A DNA stretch of 64,000 nt from Thalassobacillus pellis (GCF_016908295.1 NZ_JAFBDO010000001.1:186001-250000); one strand, 5' to 3'. Counted from the first letter of the stretch, positions 49,649-60,389 are shown. Notes: a model not told the origin generated them from the sequence alone. Numbers and translations are program-made.

Positions 49649-50247
49649 TATTGATCATCGATGACAACGAAGATATTCGTTTTACTTTAAAGGAAATATG
49701 TGAGTTCTCCGAATGGCCGTCCATGGAGGCACCGAACGGCAAGAAAGGAGTCGAAATGTTAAAAGCTCTTGAACCTGACCTTGTTTTGGTGGATTACCAC
49801 ATGCCAGGCTGGGACGGCTTGAAAACTGTAAAAGAAATTCGAAAACACGATAAGAATATCCCGATCATTGTATTAACAGTAGAAGAGCGCCAATCGGTTG
49901 CAAATAACTTCCTTGAGGCAGGAGCAACGGACTTTGCCATGAAGCCGATTAAAGCACCTGATCTCATTTCACGAATCAAACTGAATTTGAAGTATGCTAA
50001 ACTGTCCCATAATGATCAGGAAATGTTCGTAGAAAAAGGGATTAATAAAGACACGATGAAATCGATCAAGCAATTCTTATATGAACAGGAAAATCCCGTG
50101 ACCATCAATGACATCCAGGCTCAACTGCCTATTGCTTACCAAACTGTCCACCGCTATTTACACCATATGGTTGAAAAAGGAGATGTCGAAGTAGTAAGTG
50201 ATTATGGCAGCAGGGGCCGGCCTAAAAATAAATATCAATTGATTTAA
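49645..50247 (+). CDS. response regulator with DNA-binding C terminus
   Basis: A 200-residue regulator. The receiver (about 1-120) has the acidic pair IIDDNED, the phospho-aspartate D50 in LVLVDYHMPGWDG, the T in IIVLTVEE and the K in FAMKPIKA. The C-terminal part (about 140-200) has NPVTINDIQAQLPIAYQTVHRYLHHMVEKGDVEVV and ends GRPKNKYQL, a winged helix like that of the CitB/DcuR group that controls uptake of organic acids. Its targets are unknown. It is co-translated with the kinase. Confidence 0.9.
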   Translation: MILIIDDNEDIRFTLKEICEFSEWPSMEAPNGKKGVEMLKALEPDLVLVDYHMPGWDGLKTVKEIRKHDKNIPIIVLTVEERQSVANNFLEAGATDFAMKPIKAPDLISRIKLNLKYAKLSHNDQEMFVEKGINKDTMKSIKQFLYEQENPVTINDIQAQLPIAYQTVHRYLHHMVEKGDVEVVSDYGSRGRPKNKYQLI

Positions 50248-50333
50248 AACCAGCCGCCTTGCTACGTTTATTATGTAAGTTTTAGGGAATCATGGTAGAA
50301 GGAATTTTTGACTGATACCGTCGAAAGCTTTTG

Positions 50334-50363
50334 TTTGACCTTTATTGACCTTCGATGTATCAT
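50334..50363 (+). promoter_or_regulatory. clpP promoter with embedded CtsR operator
   Basis: TTTGACC-TTT-ATTGACC (50334-50350) is, on the other strand, GGTCAAT-AAA-GGTCAAA, a CtsR heptad repeat with one mismatch. TTGACC (50335-50340) is also the -35, with 17 bases to a -10 TATCAT (50358-50363). CtsR would block the promoter until heat or thiol stress. Confidence 0.92.
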
Positions 50364-50416
50364 AAACGTATCACAATCTTTCACTAATTTAAAATCAGTG
50401 ATGAGGAGGAATTTCA

Positions 50417-51007
50417 TTGAATCTAGTACCTACAGTCATAGAACAAACAAATCGCGGAGAACGTGCTTATGACATTTATTCACGTTTGCTGAAAGACCGT
50501 ATTATCATGTTAGGAAGCGCCATCGATGACAATGTTTCCAATTCCATCGTAGCTCAGCTTTTATTCCTGGCAGCAGATGATCCGGAAAAAGATATCTCCC
50601 TATACATCAACTCACCTGGCGGCTCCATTACAGCCGGCATGGCGATCTATGATACGATGCAGTTCATCAAGCCTAATGTTTCTACAATCTGTATCGGTAT
50701 GGCAGCTTCCATGGGGGCGTTCCTCCTGGCAGCTGGGGAAAAAGGAAAACGTTACGCGCTTCCGAACAGTGAAGTAATGATTCATCAGCCATTAGGCGGA
50801 ACGCAAGGACAAGCAGCTGATATTGAAATTCATGCCCGCCGGATCCTTGAAATGCGTGACAAAATCAACAAAATCCTTTCTGATCGTACTGGCCAGCCAA
50901 TGGAAGTTATCGAGCGCGATACAGATCGTGACAACTTCATGCCGGCTGATAAAGCAAAAGAATACGGATTGATCGACAAAGTGATGGAAAACAAACCATC
51001 TTCCTGA
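50417..51007 (+). CDS. clpP: ATP-dependent Clp protease proteolytic subunit
   Basis: A 196-residue serine protease that forms two stacked heptameric rings and works with ClpC, ClpE or ClpX. Catalytic triad: Ser98 in GMAASMGAF, His123 in [10 protein letters not shown] and Asp172 in ERDTDRDNF. The TTG start follows AGGAGGAA. It stands alone after a CtsR-controlled promoter and has its own strong terminator. It also degrades tmRNA-tagged proteins made with the ssrA system in this window. Confidence 0.98.
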   Translation: MNLVPTVIEQTNRGERAYDIYSRLLKDRIIMLGSAIDDNVSNSIVAQLLFLAADDPEKDISLYINSPGGSITAGMAIYDTMQFIKPNVSTICIGMAASMGAFLLAAGEKGKRYALPNSEVMIHQPLGGTQGQAADIEIHARRILEMRDKINKILSDRTGQPMEVIERDTDRDNFMPADKAKEYGLIDKVMENKPSS

Positions 51008-51078
51008 TAACAGACAAAAAAACCGACCATTTTTAAAGGGCTCAGAAGAACTGCTAACTTTTTGAGTTTTGGACTAAG

Positions 51079-51122
51079 AAGTAGCCGGATGGAACGATTT
51101 TCGTTCCATCCGGCTACTTTTG
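51079..51122 (+). terminator. clpP terminator
   Basis: Nineteen-base perfect arms beginning AAGTAGCCGGATGG, loop TTT, then TTTTG. Confidence 0.92.
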
Positions 51123-51237
51123 TTATAAGTAAGAGTGGCTTTCCTCTTATTCTTCCATGAGTTTCAATATTCTTTTTATATTGACGTTTAAGATAGCCAT
51201 TGCCCCTTGCCCTCGCATGCCTCGAAGACCCTAGAAT

Positions 51238-51286
51238 AAAAAAAGAGTGATTCTCTTTTATAAAATAAAGAAATTCACTCTTTTTT
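51238..51286. terminator. bidirectional terminator-like hairpin
   Basis: AAAAAAGAGTGA and TCACTCTTTTTT flank about 24 bases. No gene reads directly into it from either side, so it may mark the border of the repeat that follows. Confidence 0.6.
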
Positions 51287-51312
51287 GTTTGACCTCTGTT
51301 CATTCCACGATG

Positions 51313-51426
51313 AGCGTTCGGTGGTGACGCCTGCGGGAACAGCGCGAGCCGAAGATCCACTTGGTCAAGTGATTTTCTTGACCAAGTTAGCTGAGGCCGT
51401 GCCCGCGGCAAGCATCCACCGCTAAG
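51313..51426. repeat. intergenic inverted-repeat element of the Bacillaceae type
   Basis: Outer arms (CGGTGG at 51319-51324 with CCACCG at 51416-51421, extended imperfectly by CGCCTGCGGG and CCCGCGG) enclose a perfect inner 11-bp inverted repeat (ACTTGGTCAAG, 51359-51369; CTTGACCAAGT, 51377-51387). The GC-rich CGCCTGCGGGAACAGCGCGAGC wording is familiar from repeats scattered in Bacillus and relatives. It is non-coding; any frame across it is spurious. Confidence 0.8.
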
Positions 51427-51593
51427 CAATTCGTGAGAATCATCAATAAACTTTAAAAGTTATTCTAGATTAGAAAGGACTTTTTCAGTAGCCTCCATTT
51501 TCGGCGGGTTTTTTTATATCTAATATCATCATCCTACTTCCCATGATAGAATAAGAATTAGTTTGTCTGAGTAAAGATGGAAAGGGTTTTAAC

Positions 51594-52718
51594 ATGATTA
51601 CAAAAAAGCAACAACATATACTCTCTCCTGCCTTTGACCCATGGGAAGCATACATGGATGTGGAAGAGCATGGAGAAATGACGCTGTCTAACATAGAATT
51701 CACAACTACTACATTATGTAACATGAGGTGCGCTCATTGTGCTGTAGGAGATTCCCTGCAGGCTAAAGATCCAGAGGGTCTTCCCTTGGAACTTTTATTA
51801 AGCCGCCTGGATGAAATACCTCATCTACGGACATTAAGTATCACTGGCGGAGAACCGATGATGTCTAAAAAATCGGTCAACAATTACGTTGTTCCTCTGC
51901 TTAAATACGCCCATGATCGTGGTGTGAAAACCCAAATCAACTCTAATCTCACACTCCCCAATTCAAGATATGATGTCATCCTCCCTTATTTGGATGTGCT
52001 GCATATTTCTCATAACTGGGGAACAATTGATGAATTTGCAGAAACCGGATTTGCAAAAATGGAACGTAAGCCGGCTGTAGCTAATAGAATCAAATACTTT
52101 GAGCGGATGGTCGAAAATTCCAAGCAGCTATCTCGTGAGGGGGTTCTGGTATCAGCGGAAACGATGCTCAACAGACGTACGTTTCCTTACTTGGAATCCA
52201 TTCATGAACACATAGTGGAAATGGAATGTGCCAGACATGAAGTACACCCAATGTACCCAGTCAAATTTGCTAAAAATATGGAAACTTTAAATCTTAGAGA
52301 GATGCGAGAGGCCATTACAAAATTGCTGGATATACAAAATAAAAATGTTTGGATGCTTTTTGGCACCCTGCCTTTTTATCCGTGCAGCAATGATATAGAA
52401 GAGCTGGAGTTATTGAAACGCCTTCAGAGAGAAAAAAATGTTACGGTAAGAAACGACCCGGATGGACGTTCCCGTTTGAACGTCAACATTTTCGACGGAG
52501 AAGTGATCGTAACTGATTTTGGGGATGAGCCCCCACTTGGGAATATCGCTGACATGTCTCTGCCTGCTATTTATGAAAAATGGCTGGGAAGTCATACGGC
52601 AAAAGCACTTAATTGCCATTGTCCGGCTGTCAAATGCCTTGGTCCCAACGCACTTGTCAAAGATGTCTATTACAAGGATATTAATTTCCAGGAACGAAAA
52701 AATAATATCATTTATTAA
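51594..52718 (+). CDS. yfkAB: radical SAM protein YfkAB
   Basis: A 374-residue radical SAM enzyme. The [4Fe-4S]-SAM motif is CNMRCAHC (CxxxCxxC, near residue 42), followed by SITGGEPMMS. The C-terminal CHCPAVKC is the CxCxxxxC motif that names this family, and may bind a second cluster. Substrate unknown. GGAAAGG precedes the ATG. It is monocistronic, between the 51.3-kb repeat and the convergent crh. Confidence 0.92.
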   Translation: MITKKQQHILSPAFDPWEAYMDVEEHGEMTLSNIEFTTTTLCNMRCAHCAVGDSLQAKDPEGLPLELLLSRLDEIPHLRTLSITGGEPMMSKKSVNNYVVPLLKYAHDRGVKTQINSNLTLPNSRYDVILPYLDVLHISHNWGTIDEFAETGFAKMERKPAVANRIKYFERMVENSKQLSREGVLVSAETMLNRRTFPYLESIHEHIVEMECARHEVHPMYPVKFAKNMETLNLREMREAITKLLDIQNKNVWMLFGTLPFYPCSNDIEELELLKRLQREKNVTVRNDPDGRSRLNVNIFDGEVIVTDFGDEPPLGNIADMSLPAIYEKWLGSHTAKALNCHCPAVKCLGPNALVKDVYYKDINFQERKNNIIY

Positions 52719-52721
52719 GAA

Positions 52722-52746
52722 AAGGCTGCCTTTAGGGGGCAGCCTT
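52722..52746. terminator. hairpin between yfkAB and crh
   Basis: AAGGCTGCC and GGCAGCCTT around six or seven bases. Leftward it ends in TTTTC, so it better suits crh; it also closes yfkAB. Confidence 0.65.
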
Positions 52747-52792
52747 AATGCTTCTTCATTGTTCAATTATTCACAAAAAGACCAACAAAAAA

Positions 52793-53047
52793 CTATTCTT
52801 TTTTAATAAAATTGACAAGCTGGTCCATCGCTATTTCTTCATCAGTTCCATCGGCGATTAATGTTATCTGTTCATCTGTCCCGACAGCTAAGCTCATCAG
52901 CCCCATAATACTTTTGGCATTCACACGCTTTTCATCTTTTTCAATAAACACATCTGATTTGAAACGATTAGCCAGTTGTACGAATTGTGCTGCTGGTCTA
53001 GCTTGCAATCCTGTCTCTAATTCAATCGTAATCGACCGTTCAACCAC
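52793..53047 (-). CDS. crh: catabolite repression HPr-like protein Crh
   Basis: An 84-residue HPr paralogue. The active histidine of HPr is replaced by Gln15 (TGLQARPA), so it cannot carry PTS phosphate; Ser46 in NAKSIMGLMSL is kept for HPr kinase, making it a CcpA corepressor. The GTG at 53047, seven bases after GGAG, puts both residues at exact family positions; an ATG two codons earlier is too close to the ribosome site. Unlike B. subtilis, a hairpin, promoter-like sequences and cre sites separate it from whiA. Confidence 0.95.
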   Translation of the reverse strand: MVERSITIELETGLQARPAAQFVQLANRFKSDVFIEKDEKRVNAKSIMGLMSLAVGTDEQITLIADGTDEEIAMDQLVNFIKKE

Positions 53048-53081
53048 CTGCATTCTCCTCTCTCTTTATCGCTTTCTTCAT

Positions 53082-53095
53082 GGAAAGCGTTACCA
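53082..53095 (-). promoter_or_regulatory. cre site in the crh leader
   Basis: GGAAAGCGTTACCA matches the CcpA consensus TGWAANCGNTNWCA at 13 of 14 positions with the central CG intact. It sits just after a TATAAT (leftward strand), so CcpA with Crh-P or HPr-P could block crh transcription. A second, poorer cre (TGAAAGCGTT) is inside the neighbouring hairpin. Confidence 0.6.
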
Positions 53096-53106
53096 TTCTG
53101 ATTATA

Positions 53107-53136
53107 GAAAAAACGCTCTCAATGAAAGCGTTTTTT
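53107..53136 (-). terminator. hairpin with T run between whiA and crh
   Basis: AAAAAACGCT and AGCGTTTTTT pair around about ten bases; leftward it ends in six T then CTATAAT. It can end the whiA transcript or attenuate one starting at the extended -10 TGCTATAAT near 53150. Confidence 0.75.
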
Positions 53137-53193
53137 TGATTGCATTCATTATAGCATGAAAAACTGCCGGATAACACGAATAATATGTCAATT

Positions 53194-54168
53194 TCATGTA
53201 TGATTACCGCTTTTTTCTGGAAAATCAACCTCTCCACGACGGACTTTATCAGCAAATTCATCGATTTTCCTCAGTCGATGGTTAATACCTGATTTACTGA
53301 TTTTCCCGGTCGATACCAGTTCACCAAGCTCTTTTAAGGAAACCTCCTGATGCAAAAGCCGAAGCATCGCTATTTCCTGGAGCTTATCAGGTAATGCTTC
53401 CAGTCCAACTGTTTTCTCAATAAACTTAATGTTTTCAACCTGGCGGAATGCTGCCCCGATCGTTTTATTTAAATTGGCAGTCTCGCAATTCACAAGGCGA
53501 TTGACAGAATTCCTCATATCCCGGACGATTCGGACATCCTCAAACTTGAATAATGCCTGATGGGCACCGATATTGCTTAAGAATTCCGTAATCTTTTCCG
53601 CTTCCTTGATATAAGTTATATAACCTTTTTTCCGTTCAAGCGTCCGGGCTCTAAGATTGAACTCATTCATCAATTCACACAAGGCTTCGTTATGTTCCTG
53701 GTAGGCTGTATATATCTCTAAATGGTACGAGGATGTCTCCGGGTTGTTGACAGAGCCACCTGCAAGAAATGCACCGCGTAAATAGGCACGCTTGCAGCAG
53801 GTATCCTGTTTATATCGTTCGGATATTTTACGGTTGAATGTAAAGGGACCTCCGTTTAAGATATCCAATTCTTCGAGAAGGCCTTTCACTTCATCCTTCA
53901 AGCGGACTATATAGACATTATTCTTTTTCAGACGCATTTTTTTTCGGACGAGCAGCTCCACCCGGTGTGGGTAGACCTTCTTAATTAATGTATATAATCG
54001 ACGGGCAATTGCAGCGTTTTCCGTCTGGACATCCAGTACGTAATTCTTATCGGAGTTCAGGGAAACCGAACCGTTCATCCGGATCAATGCTGCAAGTTCC
54101 GAGTACACACAACAGTCCTCTACATGAGCATTGGTCAACTCTTTTTTTATCTCCGAAGCAAAAGACAT
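53194..54168 (-). CDS. whiA: DNA-binding protein WhiA
   Basis: A 324-residue protein linked to cell division and chromosome segregation in B. subtilis (YvcL). The N-terminal LAGLIDADG homing-endonuclease-like domain (about 15-220) begins [18 protein letters not shown] and includes [19 protein letters not shown]-terminal helix-turn-helix (about 225-310) has [25 protein letters not shown]. Ribosome site and ATG are good. It follows yvcK by 32 bases. Confidence 0.96.
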   Translation of the reverse strand: MSFASEIKKELTNAHVEDCCVYSELAALIRMNGSVSLNSDKNYVLDVQTENAAIARRLYTLIKKVYPHRVELLVRKKMRLKKNNVYIVRLKDEVKGLLEELDILNGGPFTFNRKISERYKQDTCCKRAYLRGAFLAGGSVNNPETSSYHLEIYTAYQEHNEALCELMNEFNLRARTLERKKGYITYIKEAEKITEFLSNIGAHQALFKFEDVRIVRDMRNSVNRLVNCETANLNKTIGAAFRQVENIKFIEKTVGLEALPDKLQEIAMLRLLHQEVSLKELGELVSTGKISKSGINHRLRKIDEFADKVRRGEVDFPEKSGNHT

Positions 54169-54200
54169 ACGCTCACCTCCTCTGTTAAAACAACCTATCT

Positions 54201-55154
54201 TTATATCATCTTATAAAGCAGGCTGGCAATCTTTGCTGTATCATGACGCAGCATTGGCTGAGAATGATCAATGATGTCTTCTTCAATCACTTCTACTTCC
54301 ATTTCACGAATACGTTCATTATCATAAACAACTGGCTCTGCCTGTTCCTGGGCATAGACTTTACGCATATCTTGTTCAATCGGTTTGTTATGGACGATTA
54401 TCGAATGGACACAGCCCTGGCCGATATGGTTGTGGATCGCCTGGACATGATCGCCTGCAGTGTACCCATCTGTCTCTCCATGCTGGGTCATAACATTGCA
54501 AACATAAGTGACTTTTCCATCGGTATTGCGCAAAGCGTCTGATATTTCAGGAATAATGATATTCGGCAATGTACTTGTATACAGACTGCCAGGCGCAATG
54601 ACGACAATATCTGCCTGTTTGATCGCTTCCACTGCTTCCGGTAGCGGCTGGACAGGATCCGGCTCTAAAAAGACGCGTTTGATCCTTTTTTCCTGTTTAG
54701 GAATGTTGGATTCCCCAGAAACAAGTGTCCCGTCTTCCATTTCAGCATGCAGGTACATATTCTGATTGGCTATAGGATAAATTTTCCCCTTTACATTCAG
54801 AACCCGGGAAATCTCCTTGATACCGGTGAAAAAATCCCCTTTCATCGATGTCAAGGCTGCTAACAGTAGGTTACCCATGGAATGTCCGGACAATCCATTT
54901 CCATTTTTAAACCGATGCTGAAACAACTCAAGCAGCATCGGTTCGGCATCCGAAAGTGCAGCTATGACGTTACGGATGTCTCCGGGAGCAGGAATAGCCA
55001 TTTCTGTCCGGAGACGACCCGAGCTTCCTCCATCATCCGCTACCGTTACAATGGCCGACAAGTCTATCGGGTAATTCTTTAAACCGCGGAGCAAAACAGG
55101 CATCCCTGTGCCTCCTCCAAGTACGACGACTTGCGGACGTTTATTCGTAGACAT
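54201..55154 (-). CDS. yvcK: YvcK family protein (GlmR, gluconeogenesis factor)
   Basis: A 317-residue UDP-GlcNAc-binding protein needed for growth on gluconeogenic carbon and for envelope balance. The CofD-like fold shows [17 protein letters not shown] at the start, [14 protein letters not shown] near residue 40, [12 protein letters not shown] near 95 and [16 protein letters not shown] near 190. The ATG overlaps the rapZ stop by one base. Confidence 0.95.
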   Translation of the reverse strand: MSTNKRPQVVVLGGGTGMPVLLRGLKNYPIDLSAIVTVADDGGSSGRLRTEMAIPAPGDIRNVIAALSDAEPMLLELFQHRFKNGNGLSGHSMGNLLLAALTSMKGDFFTGIKEISRVLNVKGKIYPIANQNMYLHAEMEDGTLVSGESNIPKQEKRIKRVFLEPDPVQPLPEAVEAIKQADIVVIAPGSLYTSTLPNIIIPEISDALRNTDGKVTYVCNVMTQHGETDGYTAGDHVQAIHNHIGQGCVHSIIVHNKPIEQDMRKVYAQEQAEPVVYDNERIREMEVEVIEEDIIDHSQPMLRHDTAKIASLLYKMI

Positions 55155-56041
55155 TACTTACCCTTCCTTTTGTCGATATCCCGATGACTGACGTGTGTGA
55201 CAAAGTCAGTAGAGAAATGCTTTTGCAAATGTTCAGCGATCGCTACCGAGCGATGCTGGCCTCCTGTGCATCCGATACCGACGATCAATTGGCTTTTACC
55301 TTCCCGTTTATATTGCGGCAGCATGAACTGCAGCAAGTCAATCAGCTTCTCCATGAATTTCTGGCTGTCTGACCATTTGAACACATACGAAGATACCTCT
55401 GTATTTAAACCAGTAAGCGGCTGCATGTGCTCGACGTAATGGGGGTTCGGTAAAAACCTGACATCGAATATCAGATCAGCATCAATGGGAACACCGTATT
55501 TAAAACCGAACGAAACCATTTGGACAGAGAAGATTTCCCTTTTCTTTTGGGTATTCGCATAGGTCTCGATAATCTGTTCCCTAAGCTCCCTTGGCTTCAG
55601 ATCACTTGTGTCAATAATGGTCTGTGCTCTGCCTCGAAGTTCATCAAGCATCCGTCGTTCCTGCTTTATCCCTTCCATCGGCAAGCCTTCTTTAGCGAGT
55701 GGGTGAGAACGACGCGTCTCTTTGTAGCGAGAAACCAGGGATTGGTCCTGAGCATCTAAAAATAATATGTGTTCCTGCAGCCAAGGCTCATCAACAAGCT
55801 TATCAAGCACTTCAAGTAAGGAATCGAAAAATTCCCTTCCCCGTAAATCCATTACGAGAGCTACATTCTCAATATTATTGGAAGAATCTTTCATTAGCTC
55901 AAGAAACTTTGGAAGCAGTGCAGGAGGTAAGTTATCGACACAGAAGAAACCAAGATCTTCAAAACTCTGGACTGCAACCGTTTTTCCGGCTCCAGACATT
56001 CCTGTGATGATGACTAATTGTGTTTCCTGCTCTTTTTTCAT
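55154..56041 (-). CDS. rapZ: RNase adapter protein RapZ (YvcJ)
   Basis: A 295-residue P-loop protein that binds ATP or GTP. Walker A is [12 protein letters not shown] (14-21), the C-terminal domain has [20 protein letters not shown] and [17 protein letters not shown]. In E. coli RapZ targets GlmZ RNA and so controls GlcN-6-P synthesis; in B. subtilis YvcJ affects competence. It precedes yvcK, another amino-sugar protein. AAGGAGAG lies 11 bases before the ATG. Confidence 0.95.
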   Translation of the reverse strand: MKKEQETQLVIITGMSGAGKTVAVQSFEDLGFFCVDNLPPALLPKFLELMKDSSNNIENVALVMDLRGREFFDSLLEVLDKLVDEPWLQEHILFLDAQDQSLVSRYKETRRSHPLAKEGLPMEGIKQERRMLDELRGRAQTIIDTSDLKPRELREQIIETYANTQKKREIFSVQMVSFGFKYGVPIDADLIFDVRFLPNPHYVEHMQPLTGLNTEVSSYVFKWSDSQKFMEKLIDLLQFMLPQYKREGKSQLIVGIGCTGGQHRSVAIAEHLQKHFSTDFVTHVSHRDIDKRKGK

Positions 56042-56098
56042 ATCTTGTTTCTCTCCTTATTAATTACAGGCCTTTTTAGCCCCTTATTTCAAGACTGC

Positions 56099-56566
56099 TC
56101 ATTCTGCACCAGCAGGATCAAGATCGATGTCAAGCAACTTGTAATCAGGGGTATAGACAAATGTTCCGTATATTTGCTGATCATTATCAAGTATATGTTC
56201 GAATATCGAACGATCTCCTTCGGCCATCGGCTTTTTTAAAACTTCATCCACAGCCACCCACTCGAGTTCACCCTCTTCACTTTCACCCAAAAGGTTGCCA
56301 TGAAAATCTTCACAATAAAAAGTGAACATCATCCATTCCTGGACTGTTTCGTTTCCATCCCTGACAATAAAAGTGAAGGACCCCTTCAATTCAGGCTGCT
56401 CTATCGACAACCCTGTTTCTTCTCTGAATTCCCTGACTACTGATTCCTTGATGGACTCACCTGGTTCCATTTTACCTCCTGGAGCCACATACCATCCACG
56501 TCTGGGTTTTTTTAACATCAGTATCTTATCGTCAACTTTCAAAATACAATTCGTCACCCGTTGCAT
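56099..56566 (-). CDS. NUDIX hydrolase YvcI
   Basis: A 155-residue NUDIX protein, 8-oxo-dGTP-diphosphatase-like. The Nudix box GGKMEPGESIKESVVREFREETGL (about 30-53) is complete with its metal glutamates. It is first in the yvcI-rapZ-yvcK-whiA group. The natural substrate is unknown; it may be a nucleotide or sugar nucleotide. Confidence 0.9.
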   Translation of the reverse strand: MQRVTNCILKVDDKILMLKKPRRGWYVAPGGKMEPGESIKESVVREFREETGLSIEQPELKGSFTFIVRDGNETVQEWMMFTFYCEDFHGNLLGESEEGELEWVAVDEVLKKPMAEGDRSIFEHILDNDQQIYGTFVYTPDYKLLDIDLDPAGAE

Positions 56567-56648
56567 TCCGTCACCTCATTCTCTTCCGAGGACATCTCGC
56601 TCTATTATACTATGAATCGCATTACGGTAACAATGTAGCAAATTCCAA

Positions 56649-56685
56649 AAAAAATACACAGGCGCACATGCACCTGTGTGTGAAA
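56649..56685 (-). terminator. trxB terminator
   Basis: Leftward ACACAGG-loop-CCTGTGT is followed by ATTTTTTTT. An inverted repeat with GGGG and CCCC ends (56704-56734) lies between it and trxB and could be a further signal. Confidence 0.8.
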
Positions 56686-56806
56686 TAGATTTATCTATTA
56701 AAAGGGGGTCAATTAATTATAATAATTGTACCCCAAAATTGTTTCAGGCGTGTTACAGGAGGGTTAAGATGCAATTACTATTCGAGCTATCCCTGCTTTT
56801 TATATT

Positions 56807-57769
<963 letters not shown>

Positions 57770-57860
57770 TCATTGAACAATGACTCTAGCCGTTGTTATC
57801 TGCTTTATCATAATCATCCTATTAAACAGACTGCTCTTGCGTCTATTAATATGCTCATGC

Positions 57861-57906
57861 AAAAAAAAAGGAACGTCATATCCCCAGAAAATCAGGAAAC
57901 GTTCCA
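57861..57906 (-). terminator. terminator of the TPR gene
   Basis: GGAACGT and ACGTTCC (leftward) enclose about 29 bases that include the stop codon; nine T follow. Confidence 0.75.
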
Positions 57907-58908
57907 TGGTCCACCTTCCTCGCTCATTTCCGGATACTTCCGGCAGCCCTGTTCCCATAAGTGAAGGGCCTTGGATGGATTACCGGTATGATACGTAGCA
58001 ATACTGTGCCATTTATAAAAGGCTTTTGCTTGTTTGACACCTCTCGATCGTATCGAGCGGAACCTTTCGCATGCCTCATGATAATAACCGGTCCTCGTCA
58101 TTGCCTGGGCAATGAACAGCTTCTGCTGATCATGGATGGGATAGATATTGCGGATAATTTCAATGTGTGCTTCGCTTTTTTCGATTTCTTTCCGTTCCTT
58201 GTAGAATATCGCCAGGTTGACATGGCTGTATAAATTATTCTGCTCGTTTTCCAGCCATTGCAGTTCAAGCTCGATCGCTTCCTGTTCGTCTCCCTGTTTA
58301 AAAAGGGCAAAGCTGTATTCATGCCTGGCAGCAGTGTAATGAGGGAATAATTGCATCATTTCCTCAAGCAGCACAATAGCCTTATCCCACTCTTTATGCT
58401 CCAGGTGATATAGTGCCGTCTCTTGATACACTAACAGTTCATCTTCATCGTCCAGCATCCATTCATCATCATCTTCTTCATCCTCGATGGAAGTAAACAA
58501 TTCAAGCAGCTGCTCTGCTGCCTCCTGGAAATCCCCCTGCTCGGTTTTTTCCAAATAGGCTTCTGCATATTTCCTGGCATCCGTAAATAAACCGAGATGG
58601 GCATAATTATTTGCAATCAGATAATAACAGTCCACATATTCTTTTCCGAAGACGGATAATACCTCCGTCAATAATTGGTTCGCTTTATGATAGGAGCCTA
58701 CTTCTGTATAGACCACAGATAGCTGACAGGAATAGAGTGGCTCATCCGGAGTCATATCAATCGCTTTCTTCAGCCATTTTTCCGCTGATTGGAAATTTCG
58801 TTTCTGAAAAGCCTGAACACCATGGGTGAAATAAAACTCACCAGTCGGTAAGAATGGAATCACCTTATTATTCGCTTGTGTTGCTTTTGCCTTTTCAGAT
58901 GTGGGCAT
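57892..58908 (-). CDS. TPR-repeat protein (YvcD-like)
   Basis: A 338-residue soluble protein made of tetratricopeptide-like helix pairs (for example YFTHGVQAFQKRNFQSAEKWLKKAI near residue 25 and NLAIFYKERKEIEKSEAHI near 225), with an acidic insert EDEEDDDEWMLDDEDE near residue 145. It is likely a protein-protein scaffold; partners unknown. The ATG at 58908 has AGGAGG seven bases upstream. It lies between hisI and trxB as in B. subtilis yvcD. Confidence 0.85.
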   Translation of the reverse strand: MPTSEKAKATQANNKVIPFLPTGEFYFTHGVQAFQKRNFQSAEKWLKKAIDMTPDEPLYSCQLSVVYTEVGSYHKANQLLTEVLSVFGKEYVDCYYLIANNYAHLGLFTDARKYAEAYLEKTEQGDFQEAAEQLLELFTSIEDEEDDDEWMLDDEDELLVYQETALYHLEHKEWDKAIVLLEEMMQLFPHYTAARHEYSFALFKQGDEQEAIELELQWLENEQNNLYSHVNLAIFYKERKEIEKSEAHIEIIRNIYPIHDQQKLFIAQAMTRTGYYHEACERFRSIRSRGVKQAKAFYKWHSIATYHTGNPSKALHLWEQGCRKYPEMSEEGGPWNVS

Positions 58909-59007
58909 ACATATCCTCCTATCACGTTTCAGTACGTATGAAAGTATATCATACATAAAAAGCTTGCAATAGAGGTATTTTGACAAAATCCGTAAAATTA
59001 ATACAGG

Positions 59008-59634
59008 TTACTTGTCGTGTCTTGTCACAAGAACATCCAAAACTTTGTCGAAAGGCACATCTCGATCCGTTAATAAAAGGAACAAGTGGAATAACAAGTC
59101 TGCTGACTCCATAGATAGTTCTTCCGGATCGTTATTCTTGGCAGCAATAATCACTTCTCCAGCTTCTTCTCCAATTTTTTTAGCGATGCGGTCTACACCC
59201 TCCTGGAATAGCGCTGCCGTATAGGAATCTTCCGGACTTTCAGCTTTTCTCTTGGCCAGCACTTCTTGGAGGAGATCGAGAATCGCATATCTATTTTCTG
59301 GTATCTGTGCTTGACTATCCGTCAATTTTTCCGAAAAACAGGTATAGTCGCCTTTATGACAGGCCGGTCCACTTGGGATGACCTGCACGAGAAGAGCATC
59401 CTGATCACAGTCATAATGGATGCTTGTAACTTTTTGTGTGTTCCCCGACGATTCTCCTTTATGCCACAATTCCTCGCGGGAACGACTGTAAAAAACCGTT
59501 TCTCCTAGATCAAGTGTTTTCTGCAAAGAGGTCTTATTCATATAAGCAAGGGTCAGGACAGTTTTGCTTCTTGCATCCTGCACTATCGCTGGGACGAGTC
59601 CGTCCTTATCGTAATTGACTTCTTCCAAGTTCAT
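59008..59634 (-). CDS. hisI: bifunctional phosphoribosyl-AMP cyclohydrolase / phosphoribosyl-ATP pyrophosphatase
   Basis: A 208-residue fusion catalysing steps 2 and 3 of histidine synthesis. The cyclohydrolase half (1-105) has [14 protein letters not shown], the metal site [11 protein letters not shown] and [11 protein letters not shown]. The pyrophosphatase half (about 115-208) has the MazG-like [12 protein letters not shown] and [15 protein letters not shown] overlap with hisF. Last gene of the his operon. Confidence 0.96.
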   Translation of the reverse strand: MNLEEVNYDKDGLVPAIVQDARSKTVLTLAYMNKTSLQKTLDLGETVFYSRSREELWHKGESSGNTQKVTSIHYDCDQDALLVQVIPSGPACHKGDYTCFSEKLTDSQAQIPENRYAILDLLQEVLAKRKAESPEDSYTAALFQEGVDRIAKKIGEEAGEVIIAAKNNDPEELSMESADLLFHLFLLLTDRDVPFDKVLDVLVTRHDK

Positions 59635-60389
59635 CGTACCACCACTCCTTCTTTCGCAAGGTAATCTTTCACATTCTGGATCGATGTCTCTTTATAATGA
59701 AAAATAGAGGCAGCTAGAGCTGCGTCCGCATCCGCCTGTTTAAATACCTCATGGAAATGTTCGGCATCTCCGGCTCCGCCTGAAGCGATTACCGGCACAT
59801 TAACAACCCCCTGGACAGCCTGAAGCAGCTTAATGTCAAAGCCCGTTTTCTCTCCGTCTTTGTCCATGGAAGTAAGCAGGATTTCTCCGGCCCCTAGTCT
59901 CACCGCTTCCCTTGCCCACTCTTCGATAAGCCAATCTGTCGCCGTTCGTCCTCCATGGGTGTAAACTCGCCATGTATCAACTGAGGCATCATATTTGGCA
60001 TCGATCGCGACGACAATACATTGGGTACCAAAAAAATCAGCACTTTCCCTGATCAGCTCCGGGCGCTTTACTGCTGCAGAATTCAGCGAAACTTTATCCG
60101 CTCCTGCTCGGAGAATCGCCTTGATATCCTCGAGTGAACCAATTCCCCCGCCAACTGTAAATGGAATAGCCAATTCGGCAGCAACCTGGCGGACCACCTC
60201 GATCATCGTTTTCCTGCCTTCATGGCTGGCAGAGATGTCCAGGAATACCAGCTCATCTGCTCCTTGCTCATCATAGACTTTGGCAAGCTCGACAGGATCA
60301 CCGGCATCACGAATATCAATGAACTGGATGCCTTTAACAACTCGTCCTTCTTTGACATCAAGACAAGGAATAATCCTTTTGGTTAGCAT
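59631..60389 (-). CDS. hisF: imidazole glycerol phosphate synthase cyclase subunit
   Basis: A 252-residue TIM barrel that makes imidazole glycerol phosphate and AICAR with ammonia from HisH. The catalytic aspartates are in [14 protein letters not shown] and LLTSMDKDG (near residue 130), with phosphate loops [10 protein letters not shown] and [13 protein letters not shown]. Start overlaps the hisA stop as TAATG. Confidence 0.97.
   Translation of the reverse strand: MLTKRIIPCLDVKEGRVVKGIQFIDIRDAGDPVELAKVYDEQGADELVFLDISASHEGRKTMIEVVRQVAAELAIPFTVGGGIGSLEDIKAILRAGADKVSLNSAAVKRPELIRESADFFGTQCIVVAIDAKYDASVDTWRVYTHGGRTATDWLIEEWAREAVRLGAGEILLTSMDKDGEKTGFDIKLLQAVQGVVNVPVIASGGAGDAEHFHEVFKQADADAALAASIFHYKETSIQNVKDYLAKEGVVVR

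Noticed and set aside
50830-51429. Leftward 199-codon frame over the clpP end and the 51.3-kb region
   Set aside because: It spans the clpP terminator, another hairpin and the inverted-repeat element, and is antisense to clpP.
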